From contig CBDCFL010000020.1 of NCBI GenBank assembly GCA_965216135.1, positions 241,063 to 305,062 on the forward strand: DNA of 64,000 nucleotides. The letters run 5' to 3'. Within the stretch, counting starts at the first letter, position 1. Each line of letters begins with the position of its first letter. The translations under genes were made by a program, and so were the position numbers. The notes under the pieces are model-generated. The model saw nothing but the letters and a program-made list of their open reading frames with translations. It made no database searches and was not told where the DNA came from. This document shows positions 27,267-35,809 of this stretch, piece after piece. The stretch is from CBDCFL01 sp965216135 (GTDB lineage Bacteria > Pseudomonadota > Alphaproteobacteria > Rhodobacterales > Rhodobacteraceae).

Positions 27267-28275
27267 TAAGCCCACACATTTTCCATCGGGTTGAGTTCAG
27301 GGGAATAGGGCGGGAGTTTGAGCAGGGTGATGTTGTCGGGTACCTCCAGCTCTGCCGAACCGTGCCAGCCAGCGCCATCCAGAATGAGAAGGGCATGTGC
27401 GCCCGATGCGACGGTTTTAGCGATCTCGGCGAGATGCGCGCTCATGGCCTGTGTGTCGGCATGTGGCATGATCAGAGCGGCCGCTTCAGCCCGTTCCGGG
27501 CAGACGGTGCCGAAAATGTAGCTCCAGATATAGCGGGTGTCGCGCGGGGCACGGGGGCGTGTTCCACGCTCGGCCCAGATACGGGTGAGCGTGCCCTGCT
27601 GGCCAACCCGCGCTTCATCCTGAAACCATATCTCCAGGGGCTTGCTGCGGGCTGTTTCCGGCAAGGCTGCTTCTACCTCTGCGGCGAAGTTTTTTTAAAA
27701 GCCTCCTGTGCATCCGGGTCGGATTTCGGATGCTGCGGGCGCACCGACAGACGCCGAAAGCCCAGGCTTGCCAATTGTTTGCCAACAGTTCGCTCATGCA
27801 TGGTGACGCCGAAGCGCTCTTCGATCTTGCGTTTCAGATCAATGCGCCGCCAGCGCACAACCCCATCGGTTTCGGGGTCGGGACCCGCCCGAACCATTTC
27901 CGCCAACTCCTCCTTCTGTGCCGCGCTCAGCAGACAGGGTGGATCCGGCGGGCGACGGTTGAACAGGCCCGACACGCCCTCCGCATTGTAACGGTGGGCC
28001 CAATCCCGCAGCGTCTGCCGATCCATGCCGCAGTTTTCTGCCGCCGTCTTGCGGTCAACCCCATCCAGAACCAGGGCAATCGCCAACATCCGTCGCGCCG
28101 CTTTCCCATCCCGGCACCGCGCCGCTTCCTGGCGAAGCTCGCCTGCGGACTTGTCTTTGCGCGTAATCCTTACTGCCATCAAAGCCTCCCTTGCCTTGAT
28201 GCCACTGAATCAGATCACGCCGCTCGTGGGAATCCCCTTGAGTCAAATCTGGGGGCCGTTGGTATTACCCAACAA

Positions 28276-28415
28276 AGGGCTGCGCCTGACCGCAGGCGGG
28301 CGCCTCTGCCGGCTGAGGTCTTCACTTTATGGCACCGCCACATCTTTCATTTGTGCGGGTGCGCCAACGTCACAACAGCGCCCGCCCACCCGGGCGGTCG
28401 GGCGCTGCCCGGGCC
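28276..28415. repeat. MITE-like repeat, copy 1
   Basis: About 140 bp between imperfect inverted ends GGGCTGCGCCTGACC and GGTCGGGCGCTGCCC. The interior contains GAGGTCTTCACTTTATGG, shared with the similar repeat at 38580-38690 (GAGGTCTGCACTTTATGG). It carries no reading frame and looks like a miniature inverted-repeat element or bacterial interspersed repeat. Confidence 0.6.
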
Positions 28416-28530
28416 GCTTCGCGGCTAATCCGGGCAGAGCGAACCCTTCACTGGTCTCCGGGACCACGTCAGGCGCGCGCTCGGCAGGTTCAGATTCAAT
28501 AATACCGAATTAGGCCCCGACATCGCAGCC

Positions 28531-28576
28531 AAGACTTTTGACAAAAAGTCTTACCAACTTTCTTTGCAAGAAAGTT
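28531..28576 (-). terminator. Double hairpin downstream of sufE
   Basis: Two adjacent hairpins: AGACTTTT/AAAAAGTCT (28532-28551) and AACTTTCTT/AAGAAAGTT (28556-28576). They lie just past the sufE stop on the minus strand. The AT-rich arms in a GC-rich genome suggest transcription termination, possibly in both directions. Confidence 0.6.
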
Positions 28577-28591
28577 TGCCCCGGGCGCAGA

Positions 28592-29017
28592 TCAGGCGGC
28601 CGATGTTTCAGCGGCGAGCGCCCTGATCCGTTCCACCATCGCCCTAAGCCCGTTTGAGCGCTGCGACGACAGATGCTCGTCCAACCCCAGCCGCGCCAGC
28701 TCGGCTTGTGCATCGGTTGCCAGCACCTCGCGCAGGGCCAGCCCCGAATAAAGCGCGATCAGAATGGCGATCAGCCCGCGCACTATCATCGCATCGCTGT
28801 CGCCCTGAAACTGGAACACCGCATCCGGCCCCTGCCCGTCTAACTCGGGCACCAGCCAGACCTGCGACGCGCAGCCATCCACCTTGGTGGCCGGCACGCG
28901 AAAGGCAGCCTCCAGCGCGGGCATGGCTTTGCCAAGGTCAATCACATGGGTATAGCGGTCTTCCCAATCGTCGAGAAAGTCGAACGTCTCGGCTATGTCT
29001 TCAAAGGCTAGGGTGGC
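28592..29017 (-). CDS. sufE: Sulfur acceptor protein SufE
   Basis: SufE accepts persulfide sulfur from the SufS cysteine desulfurase for Fe-S cluster assembly. The GTG at 29017 gives the family start (M)ATLAFEDIAETFDFLDDWEDRY and 141 residues, with GGAG eight bases upstream; an ATG at 29068 would add 17 residues. The persulfide Cys50 is in VDGCASQVWL. No other suf genes are near. Confidence 0.93.
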   Translation of the reverse strand, partial: ATLAFEDIAETFDFLDDWEDRYTHVIDLGKAMPALEAAFRVPATKVDGCASQVWLVPELDGQGPDAVFQFQGDSDAMIVRGLIAILIALYSGLALREVLATDAQAELARLGLDEHLSSQRSNGLRAMVERIRALAAETSAA

Positions 29018-29236
29018 CACGATACGCTCCGCTTGAGTACTTGCCTCACGTAGTGTCTGCACTGCCAAAGGTCCAGTCGCGGAGGTTAACGGCGGACAGC
29101 CGGTTACGCCCGTCGCTTTGTCGATTGACTGCTGGCCGGGTCACAAACCACCGAGCGCAGGATTGAACAGGAAATCGCCGGCTAGTAGAGCATCGTGCGC
29201 TTAGTCTGAATAAATAGCGATTCTCTATGAATTCTA

Positions 29237-29290
29237 ATTTGCGCGCAATTCATCCCCGAAAACCGGTTCCCACTTTTCGGATTGTGCTCT
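29237..29290. repeat. Short palindromic intergenic repeat, copy 2
   Basis: Contains CCGAAAA and TTTTCGG arms around CCGGTTCCCAC, preceded by GCGCGCAATTCATCC. It resembles 929-985. It abuts the end of the DUF924 gene. Confidence 0.55.
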
Positions 29291-29873
29291 AAGCAGCCAG
29301 GACTTCTTTCAACTCGCTGATGATGCGCTTGTAGCCGCCGTTTTCAATAAACTTGGCTTCATTGGGATTTGTGACCCGATGCAGCGCCTCGTTGCGATAC
29401 GGAAACCGTCCGAACCGGCGAATAATCTCGCGATGTGCCTTGGCATGCAGAAGGTTGGTCGCGCCGTTATCGGGCATCCGCTCCTTCATCAGCCGCACAC
29501 AGCGTTCCTGATCGCACAGGTTTTCCGAATGCATCAACGGCATATAGAAAAACTGCCGTGCCGGCGCATCAATGCGCCGATCCCAACCGCGCGCGATCGA
29601 TACCTTGGCCGCCGCGCGGGCGTATTTGTCGAGCTTGAAGGATTTGTCGCTGCCCCGGAACATGCTGCGCGGCAGCTGATCAGTTAGGACAATATAAGCC
29701 AGCATTCCGTTGGGATAGGTCAGCCAAAGACCGTAAGATCCTGCAGCAGCCTCTTCCCAGGCTGCCTTGAATTTTTCCGTGATCGTCTGATCCAGATCTT
29801 CGCCCCCAAGATTCCAGTCGTCGGGGGTAATCTCGTCCAGCCAAAAGCCAAGAACGTCGTCGGGTTTAATCAT
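29289..29873 (-). CDS. DUF924 family protein
   Basis: A 194-residue protein from the ATG at 29873 behind GGAGGG. DUF924 features include 'VLGFWLDE', 'LTDQLPRSMFRGS', 'FFYMPLMHSE' and 'HREIIRRFGRFPYRN'. The fold is an all-helical, TPR-like one; the biochemical role is not established. Confidence 0.88.
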   Translation of the reverse strand: MIKPDDVLGFWLDEITPDDWNLGGEDLDQTITEKFKAAWEEAAAGSYGLWLTYPNGMLAYIVLTDQLPRSMFRGSDKSFKLDKYARAAAKVSIARGWDRRIDAPARQFFYMPLMHSENLCDQERCVRLMKERMPDNGATNLLHAKAHREIIRRFGRFPYRNEALHRVTNPNEAKFIENGGYKRIISELKEVLAA

Positions 29874-30662
29874 GCCACCCTCCATGGCGCAGTCACCGAT
29901 GCCCTCAAGCGAGAACGCTTGCAAATTTGGCTGAGTCTCGCAAGGGCGATGTGATTATTGTTTCTCAAAGACATGAAGTTGCGACCATTAAGTGTCAGTT
30001 GTTTCCGCTAACGCCTCTCCGGCCCGTTCAATCGCCCATTCCTGGGCAGCTTCAACGGCCACCGGTGACACGGTCGGGCCAAGTGCGATGTAGGCGCCGG
30101 TATCTTCGACCGCGACGGCCGGGCGCTGGGTCATGCGATAGGCCGCATAGGCCGCCAGCGCGCCCATCAGGACTGCGATGATCAGCCAGAACCCGCCCGG
30201 ACCCGCGAGATCCATGATCCAACCGGTTATCAGCGGGCCCGCAATCGCCCCCATCCCGCTGATGAAAATAAGCCCGCCAGAAGCCGCAGCCATGTCATCG
30301 GCTTCCAGATAATCGTTGGTATAGGCCAAAAGCAGCGAATAAAGCGGGTTCGACATTCCACCGACCAGAAATGCCACGCCAAGCAGGATGGAATAGTTAG
30401 ACCCTAATGCGGCGCCCACCAGCGCAGCGACGGCACCGATCGCCGAGACGCCGAAGATCAGCACCCGCCGGTCCATCCGGTCGCTTAGCCAGCCAATGGG
30501 ATATTGCAGTACCATCGCGCCGATATAGATCGTGGCGATGAAGGTCGATATTCGCGCAACCGTAAGTCCCGCCTCGGTCGCATAGACCGACCCCATGCCA
30601 AACTGCGCCGAAAATACCCCGCCCAGCAAGAATATCCCGACGCATCCCAAGGGCGATGCAAC

Positions 30663-30736
30663 ATAGAGCTGGCGCAAAGTCATCGCCTTGGCAGTGGCGA
30701 TAGAGCTGGCGCAAAGTCATCGCCTTGGCAGTGGCG
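30663..30736. repeat. 37-bp tandem duplication in MFS gene
   Basis: Two exact head-to-tail copies, each beginning ATAGAGCTGGCGCAAAGTCA. As 37 is not a multiple of 3, the duplication puts the transporter gene out of frame. It adjoins the GGGGTA repeat. Confidence 0.9.
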
Positions 30737-30742
30737 AAGGCA

Positions 30743-30778
30743 GGGGTAGGGGTAGGGGTAGGGGTAGGGGTAGGGGTA
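30743..30778. repeat. Hexanucleotide repeat (GGGGTA)6
   Basis: Six perfect GGGGTA units on the plus strand, coding for Thr-Pro pairs on the minus strand in the central loop of the MFS protein. The G runs could form a G-quadruplex. Copy-number changes here add or remove two residues without changing the frame. Confidence 0.9.
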
Positions 30779-31393
30779 GGATTAACCGACAGCAGGATCG
30801 GCGCAACCGCAATCGACACCAGAACCGAAGGGATCACGAACAGCACAAAGCCAGACGGATCGCCAAGCGCGATCACCCCCTGGGCTGCCACGATGCCGGC
30901 CATCTGCACGATCAGATACAGCGACAGTGACTTACCGCGATTTTCATTTTTCGCGGCGTTGTTCAGCCAGCTTTCTGCAACGACATAGACGCCCGAAAAG
31001 CAAAACCCGATGATAAAGCGCAAAACCATCCAGGCCCAGGGCTCGGTTATGGTTGGAAACAGGATCAGCACCGCCGAGATGAACGACCCAAGTGCCGCAA
31101 ACACCCGAATATGCCCGACCCGACGGATCAGTTCCGGTGCGGTTTTCGACCCACCGAAAAAGCCGACGAAATAGGCTGACATGATGAGCGACATCTCGAA
31201 GGTCGTAAAACCCTCAAGGCTGCCGCGAATGCCCAACAGCGTGCCCTGCAGGCCATTGCCCAGCATCAACAGCAAAATTCCCAAGAGCAGCGCCCAGGAT
31301 GTTTTGATTACGCCGCCCATGGATCGCCCGGCACACCAGATTTGGTTTCGCAAAGACCGCGATTCGCCACTTAGACCTCTTGCGGGCTCGTGT

Positions 31394-32458
31394 CTATGGC
31401 TTCTTATCAGGGATCAACAGCGACGCATCGCCATAGGAAAAAAACCGGTATTCGGCGGCGATTGCGTGGGCATAAAGTTGCCGGATTTCGTCCATGCCCA
31501 GAAACGCCGAAACCAACATCAGCAGCGTCGATCTTGGCAGATGAAAATTTGTGATCAGCCCGTCACAGATCAAAAACCTGTGTCCTGGCGTGATAAAAAT
31601 ATCCGTCTCGCCGCTCCATTCGCGCATTTCTCCGCTGGCCCCGGCCGCGGTTTCAAGCGCGCGCATCGCGGTCGTGCCCACGGCTATGATCCGTCCACCC
31701 GCGGCACGTGTCGCGCGAATGTCCGCTGCCGCCCGGGCCGAGACCTGCCCCCGTTCGCCGTGCATTTTGTGGCTGCAGATATCGTCGACCTTGACCGGAA
31801 CAAACGTCCCCGCCCCGACATGCAACGTCACAAATGTCTGATCGACACCGCGCTCCGCCAGTGCCTTCAATATCGCGTTGTCGAAATGCAGCGAGGCCGT
31901 CGGCGCGGCTACGGCACCATTGGCGCGCGCCCAGACCGACTGATAATCCACCCGGTCCTGCGCATCCGGAGCACGGCGCGCGGAAATATACGGCGGCAGG
32001 GGCATATGCCCAGCGCGTTCAAGTGAGCCATCAAACGCCGGTCCCCTTTTGTTGAACTTCAGGCGCACCTCGCCCCGATCCCGGCGGATCAATTCGGCAC
32101 CCAGACCATCGCCGAAATCGAGCCACTCGCCGTCGCGGATTTTCCTCAAAGGTTTGACCATCGCCGACCAACAGCACTCGTCGGCATCCGGCGCCAACAA
32201 CGTCACCTCGATGCGTGCCTCGCTCGGTCCACCCGCCCCCTCACGGCGGCGCCTACCCAACAGCCGGGCAGGAATGACCCTGGTATCATTGAGCACCAGC
32301 CGGTCGCCGGGTCGCAGAACGCCGGAAAGTTCGCCAAATACGCGATCCTCGATTCGCCCGCCTTCTGCCACCAACAGGCGCGACGCGCTCCTTGGGCGCG
32401 CTGGCTGCGTGGCAATCAGATGCTCTGGCAGATCAAAGTCGAAATCCGACAGGTTCAC
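31394..32458 (-). CDS. queA: tRNA queuosine ribosyltransferase-isomerase
   Basis: QueA moves the ribosyl of S-adenosylmethionine to preQ1 in tRNA and rearranges it to epoxyqueuosine. At 354 residues it is full length. It starts MNLSDFDFDLPEHLIATQPA, with 'RLVLNDTRVIPARLLG', 'TASLHFDNAILKAL', 'VTLHVGAGTFVPVK' and 'FHLPRSTLLMLVSAFLG'. It overlaps the upstream AsmA-like gene by four bases (ATGA), so the two are probably co-translated. Confidence 0.96.
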   Translation of the reverse strand: MNLSDFDFDLPEHLIATQPARPRSASRLLVAEGGRIEDRVFGELSGVLRPGDRLVLNDTRVIPARLLGRRRREGAGGPSEARIEVTLLAPDADECCWSAMVKPLRKIRDGEWLDFGDGLGAELIRRDRGEVRLKFNKRGPAFDGSLERAGHMPLPPYISARRAPDAQDRVDYQSVWARANGAVAAPTASLHFDNAILKALAERGVDQTFVTLHVGAGTFVPVKVDDICSHKMHGERGQVSARAAADIRATRAAGGRIIAVGTTAMRALETAAGASGEMREWSGETDIFITPGHRFLICDGLITNFHLPRSTLLMLVSAFLGMDEIRQLYAHAIAAEYRFFSYGDASLLIPDKKP

Positions 32459-35400
32459 TGCTTGGGCTCCGGCGGCGGGGCACGGAATATGTCGCGAAAC
32501 AGGCCGGGCGTCAGAATAGACAGCGGATTGACCTCAACCACTGTCTGATCAATCGGCCCCCGCAACCGGTAATTGAAGCCAAACAAACCCTCACCCTGTC
32601 TTTGCGAAAAGATCTGGCCGATGGTGTTGAGGAAATAGACCGGCGAAATGACCCCCTGCATGTTGATCTCTGAGGCATTGAGATCATATATCCCGTCAAG
32701 CGAAATGCCCAATGACGGCCCGACCGCCGACCCGCTCTTCAGGCGCACCAGATCGCCGTTCAGATCAAACTCGGCATCCACATCGGAAAACACTATGCCC
32801 GCCCCGCGCATCTGGTCGAGCAGGCCCACGATCGAAAGCGCCGACAAAAGCTCGGTCAGGACCGGTGCGTTTTGCACATTCGTGTCGGTGATCTTCATCT
32901 GCCCGCGATAAATCACCTCCCCTGTCCCCGGCGCTAAAATCAGATCGAGCTGGCCACCCGCTGCCGAACGGAAAATGCCCGCATCGCGCAAGATGCGGCC
33001 GCCATTTGCCCCCTGCGCGCGCACCGCAATTCCATTTGCCACTGTCTCAAGGCGGCCCGTAAGTCGTGCCCCGCCGTTGACGCGGGCGCTGAAATTGCCC
33101 GACAGCGGACCGGACGCGTCAAGCTCGGCGGCAACCTCCGTCAAGGTGATGCCGCTGGACACAATGACCCGGTCCAGCGCAATGTCGAGCGGCCCGCCGC
33201 CGCCTGCATTTCCACTCGCGCCGAAATCGGTGCGCCGCAGATCCATCGTGCCGCCGGTGACCGATATCCTCGGCGCCAACCCAACGCCGCGGTTGGTGAT
33301 GGTGACCGGTGCGCTCAGCCAGGCACCAGCCTGAACCTGGCCAAAATCGGTCTGGCGGAAACGCCTGTTTTCGTCGAACACGATCCGTCCGTCAACCAGG
33401 CTAAGACCGGGTGCAGTCAGCGACAGGGCCGATACCCCCGGCTGATCGCCCAGCGTGCCCTGCACCCGCAGCGATCCGGTCACATCCGGCTGTTTTGTCC
33501 AGCCGATTTGCGGAAGCGCAAACCCCATGCGGTTAAGATCAGAGATCAGCGTGAACGCCGCGCTTTGTCCCGGGCGAAGTGAAATGTCGAACTGCCCAAC
33601 CGCGTGACCACGGATCGTCCCCCCCGGCAGGGCTAGGTCAAACTCATCGACGAACGCTTGCGACAAGGCCACAGTTCCGCTTGCATGACTTTGACCGTCA
33701 GCGGCACCGTCGATGTTCATGACCCATAGCGCCTCACCCTTTACGGCACCGATGGCAAACGGTCCGGTGACTTCGATGCGCGAATTGTCGGCGACCACAG
33801 CCATCCGCGGCGACTCAATCGTTCGGCCCTCGATGATCGCATCAGAACTGGCCGCAAGCACAATCCCGCGCGCATCGTAGCGCAACTCATCGGGGCGCCG
33901 GTCGGGCTTCATCGGATAGCTGATTTCAGCTTCCAGCTGCGCCGTCCCGCTCACGAAATCCGCGGCAAAACCGCTACCGGTAAGCGCGTTGATCGGTGGC
34001 AGCGCAAGCAGCGAGACGACCGCCTCAGCCTGTCCGCTAGCCACCAGATCAATCTCGGCCAGTGCTGGATCCGCGCGAATATCGGCGATCTGATAGCGCG
34101 TCCCGGCAAGATCAACTTCACCACCGATCGGCGCGGTCATTTTGCCTGCTTCAAGGACCAGAGTCGCGGTTTCATTCTGGATAATCCCATAACCCGAGGC
34201 ACCCCGGACCAGCGGAAAATCCTGGATCGCGCGAATGGCGCTGTCGGCAAAGCCAAAACTCAACTCATAGGTCTGGCCAAGGTCGGGCGACTGGCGCGCA
34301 GAAAACTGCACCTGCTGCATCTGGCCAGAGGTTACATTGGCAGCAATCCAGTCCCGCGTCTGTGGGATCGAGCCTTCAGGCCATATTTCCATCAGACGCT
34401 CAATGCTGATTGCGTCAGCGATGACATCGGTGCTCGCGTACCAACCCGCCGGTTCCGCCGCGATACGCCCGGTCAGAGAAATGTTTTCGCCTTCAGTGGC
34501 CAGCGAGATCTGTCCAAATTCTATCTCAAACGGTGTCAGCCGCATACGCATGTCCACCACCCCAGATGTAAAGTTCAACGGATTATCCCACTGTCCCAGC
34601 GGGTTGAACCGAGGCTGATCGAGCGAGAACTGCCCAAGCATCGTTTGCGGCCACGCGCCGTCGTAATCTTGCAGATAGCTGTGACCGCTTGCGCGGAAGG
34701 TCAGACTGTCGCTCTCAACTGATACCTCGATAAAAGTGATCCGATTGGCCTCGGGGCGATAGGTGAAATAGGCGCGCGCGCTGTCAAATCGAACCGGCTG
34801 CGTGGCCGCCGTGGGTTGCAGCGCACCGCCCCCGATCTCAAGGGTTCCGTTCAACTCCGACACCTGGCCGGTTTCGTCAATCTCGGTGCGCACCGCACCT
34901 GAAATTGTTGCGTCCACGACCGACAGGTAACTCAGCGCCGGTGACTGCGACGCGATGTCGCCTGATGCCGCATTACGAAACCGCGCGCCAATGGTTGCGG
35001 CCGAATTTGCCGCCTCAGTGCGCAGGCTAATTTCGGTTTCGGCAAGGTCCTCGGTTCCGTTGAAAACATCAAAAGCCATCGACAGATCAAGCCCGTCGTC
35101 CAGGCGCCTCAGATTTAGGGTCCCGTCGGTTATTTGCCACAACCGGCCAGAGCGCGCGTCCTCCAGCGCGATGGTCAAATCGCGCGCCGACAACTCAGAG
35201 ACCTCGGCCAAAAACTCCTGCGCGAAAGCCGCATCAAGCTGGTCCAAGAGACCGGCCAACGATCCGGTGGTCTCGGTGCCGCCAAGCGACAATGCAAACT
35301 GTCCGTCGGCGCGACGGCGCATTGTCAGCTGCGCGCCCGAGACATCCAGAAACCGCGGCCGAAATCCGCCCCCGATCAGAGCCGCAGGTGACATGCGCAC

Positions 35401-35748
35401 GGAGGCCTGGTTCAGCCGCGCGATCTCGGCTCCGGTGTCGTCAAATACGCCCAGGTTGGCAATGTGCAACGCCGGCAGCCCCGCATCATTGACCCTAAGC
35501 GACAATCGGCCCATCGACAGACGTTCGCCCGGCAGCGCCGCATTGGCTTGGGCCTCGACCCGTTCAGTCAGCCAGGCAGGCGCGGTCAGCGACGATTCAG
35601 TCAGCGACAGGATCGCGTAGACAACCAGCACCACCAGCACCAGATTGGTCACCACCATGCCAAACGCGACGGCAATTCGGTGACCGCGACTGGCAGGCTT
35701 TCGCGTCGCGCGTCGCCGCTCGGGCTTTGGTTGGGTGCTGTCGCTCAT
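32455..35748 (-). CDS. AsmA-like/DUF3971 envelope protein (YhdP type)
   Basis: 1097 residues. A basic N-terminus (RRRATRKPASRGHR) is followed by one transmembrane helix (about 27-50), then a long periplasmic beta-rich body with DUF3971 and AsmA-like C-terminal features ending 'SEINMQGVISPVYFLNTIGQIF' and 'GLFGFNYRLRGPIDQTVVEVNPLSIL'. Large AsmA-like proteins bridge the inner and outer membranes and are implicated in phospholipid transport. It overlaps queA. The upstream region, likely holding its promoter, is split by an IS1202-like element. Confidence 0.88.
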   Translation of the reverse strand: MSDSTQPKPERRRATRKPASRGHRIAVAFGMVVTNLVLVVLVVYAILSLTESSLTAPAWLTERVEAQANAALPGERLSMGRLSLRVNDAGLPALHIANLGVFDDTGAEIARLNQASVRMSPAALIGGGFRPRFLDVSGAQLTMRRRADGQFALSLGGTETTGSLAGLLDQLDAAFAQEFLAEVSELSARDLTIALEDARSGRLWQITDGTLNLRRLDDGLDLSMAFDVFNGTEDLAETEISLRTEAANSAATIGARFRNAASGDIASQSPALSYLSVVDATISGAVRTEIDETGQVSELNGTLEIGGGALQPTAATQPVRFDSARAYFTYRPEANRITFIEVSVESDSLTFRASGHSYLQDYDGAWPQTMLGQFSLDQPRFNPLGQWDNPLNFTSGVVDMRMRLTPFEIEFGQISLATEGENISLTGRIAAEPAGWYASTDVIADAISIERLMEIWPEGSIPQTRDWIAANVTSGQMQQVQFSARQSPDLGQTYELSFGFADSAIRAIQDFPLVRGASGYGIIQNETATLVLEAGKMTAPIGGEVDLAGTRYQIADIRADPALAEIDLVASGQAEAVVSLLALPPINALTGSGFAADFVSGTAQLEAEISYPMKPDRRPDELRYDARGIVLAASSDAIIEGRTIESPRMAVVADNSRIEVTGPFAIGAVKGEALWVMNIDGAADGQSHASGTVALSQAFVDEFDLALPGGTIRGHAVGQFDISLRPGQSAAFTLISDLNRMGFALPQIGWTKQPDVTGSLRVQGTLGDQPGVSALSLTAPGLSLVDGRIVFDENRRFRQTDFGQVQAGAWLSAPVTITNRGVGLAPRISVTGGTMDLRRTDFGASGNAGGGGPLDIALDRVIVSSGITLTEVAAELDASGPLSGNFSARVNGGARLTGRLETVANGIAVRAQGANGGRILRDAGIFRSAAGGQLDLILAPGTGEVIYRGQMKITDTNVQNAPVLTELLSALSIVGLLDQMRGAGIVFSDVDAEFDLNGDLVRLKSGSAVGPSLGISLDGIYDLNASEINMQGVISPVYFLNTIGQIFSQRQGEGLFGFNYRLRGPIDQTVVEVNPLSILTPGLFRDIFRAPPPEPKQ

Positions 35749-35792
35749 ATCCTCTGGCTAATTGCGTTATCGTAAGATTTAATCTTGCGCCA

Positions 35793-35809
35793 GTCTTTAA
35801 CTTTGCGCT
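35793..35809. repeat. 17-bp target duplication, left copy
   Basis: GTCTTTAACTTTGCGCT here matches GTCTTTAACTTTGCGAT at 37214-37230 with one mismatch, flanking the IS1202-like element. Long duplications are typical of that group. Confidence 0.75.

Larger units (their letters stand above)
25950..28182 (-). pseudogene. Outer IS630 transposase, interrupted
   Basis: The N-terminal helix-turn-helix part (28182 down to 27673) and DDE part (27664 down to about 27269; 'EIWFQDEARVGQ', 'LILDGAGWHGS', 'PYSPELNPMENVWAY') are in different frames, joined over an A7 run near 27694 that may be a frameshift site. The inner element splits it at ENVWAY/LRANKLA, and the last 50 residues lie at 25950-26100. Confidence 0.82.
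25940..28265 (-). mobile_element. IS630-family element (outer), interrupted
   Basis: Imperfect ends TACCACGGCCC (left) and TACCAACGGCCC (right, reverse strand) with flanking TA dinucleotides, as IS630 targets TA. Its transposase is cut by a second, different IS630 element at 26103-27266. The outer element is therefore the older insertion. Confidence 0.8.
29988..31320 (-). pseudogene. MFS transporter broken by a 37-bp tandem duplication
   Basis: A 12-helix major facilitator. The N-half (31320 down to about 30740) begins MGGVIKTSWALLLGILLLMLGN and includes 'GVYVVAESWLNNAA'. The C-half begins at MTLRQLYVASPLGCVGIFLLGG and ends at 29988. Between them the loop encodes six Thr-Pro pairs, then a 37-bp unit occurs twice (30663-30699 and 30700-30736), which shifts the frame. 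Removing one copy restores a single protein of about 430 residues. Substrate unknown; the 'AESWLN' motif fits YcaD/UMF-like exporters. Confidence 0.85.

Noticed and set aside
30743..30778. GGGGTA array read as a telomere-like or CRISPR-like structure
   Set aside because: Only six uninterrupted hexamers within a coding frame, with no spacers; it is a microsatellite encoding Thr-Pro.
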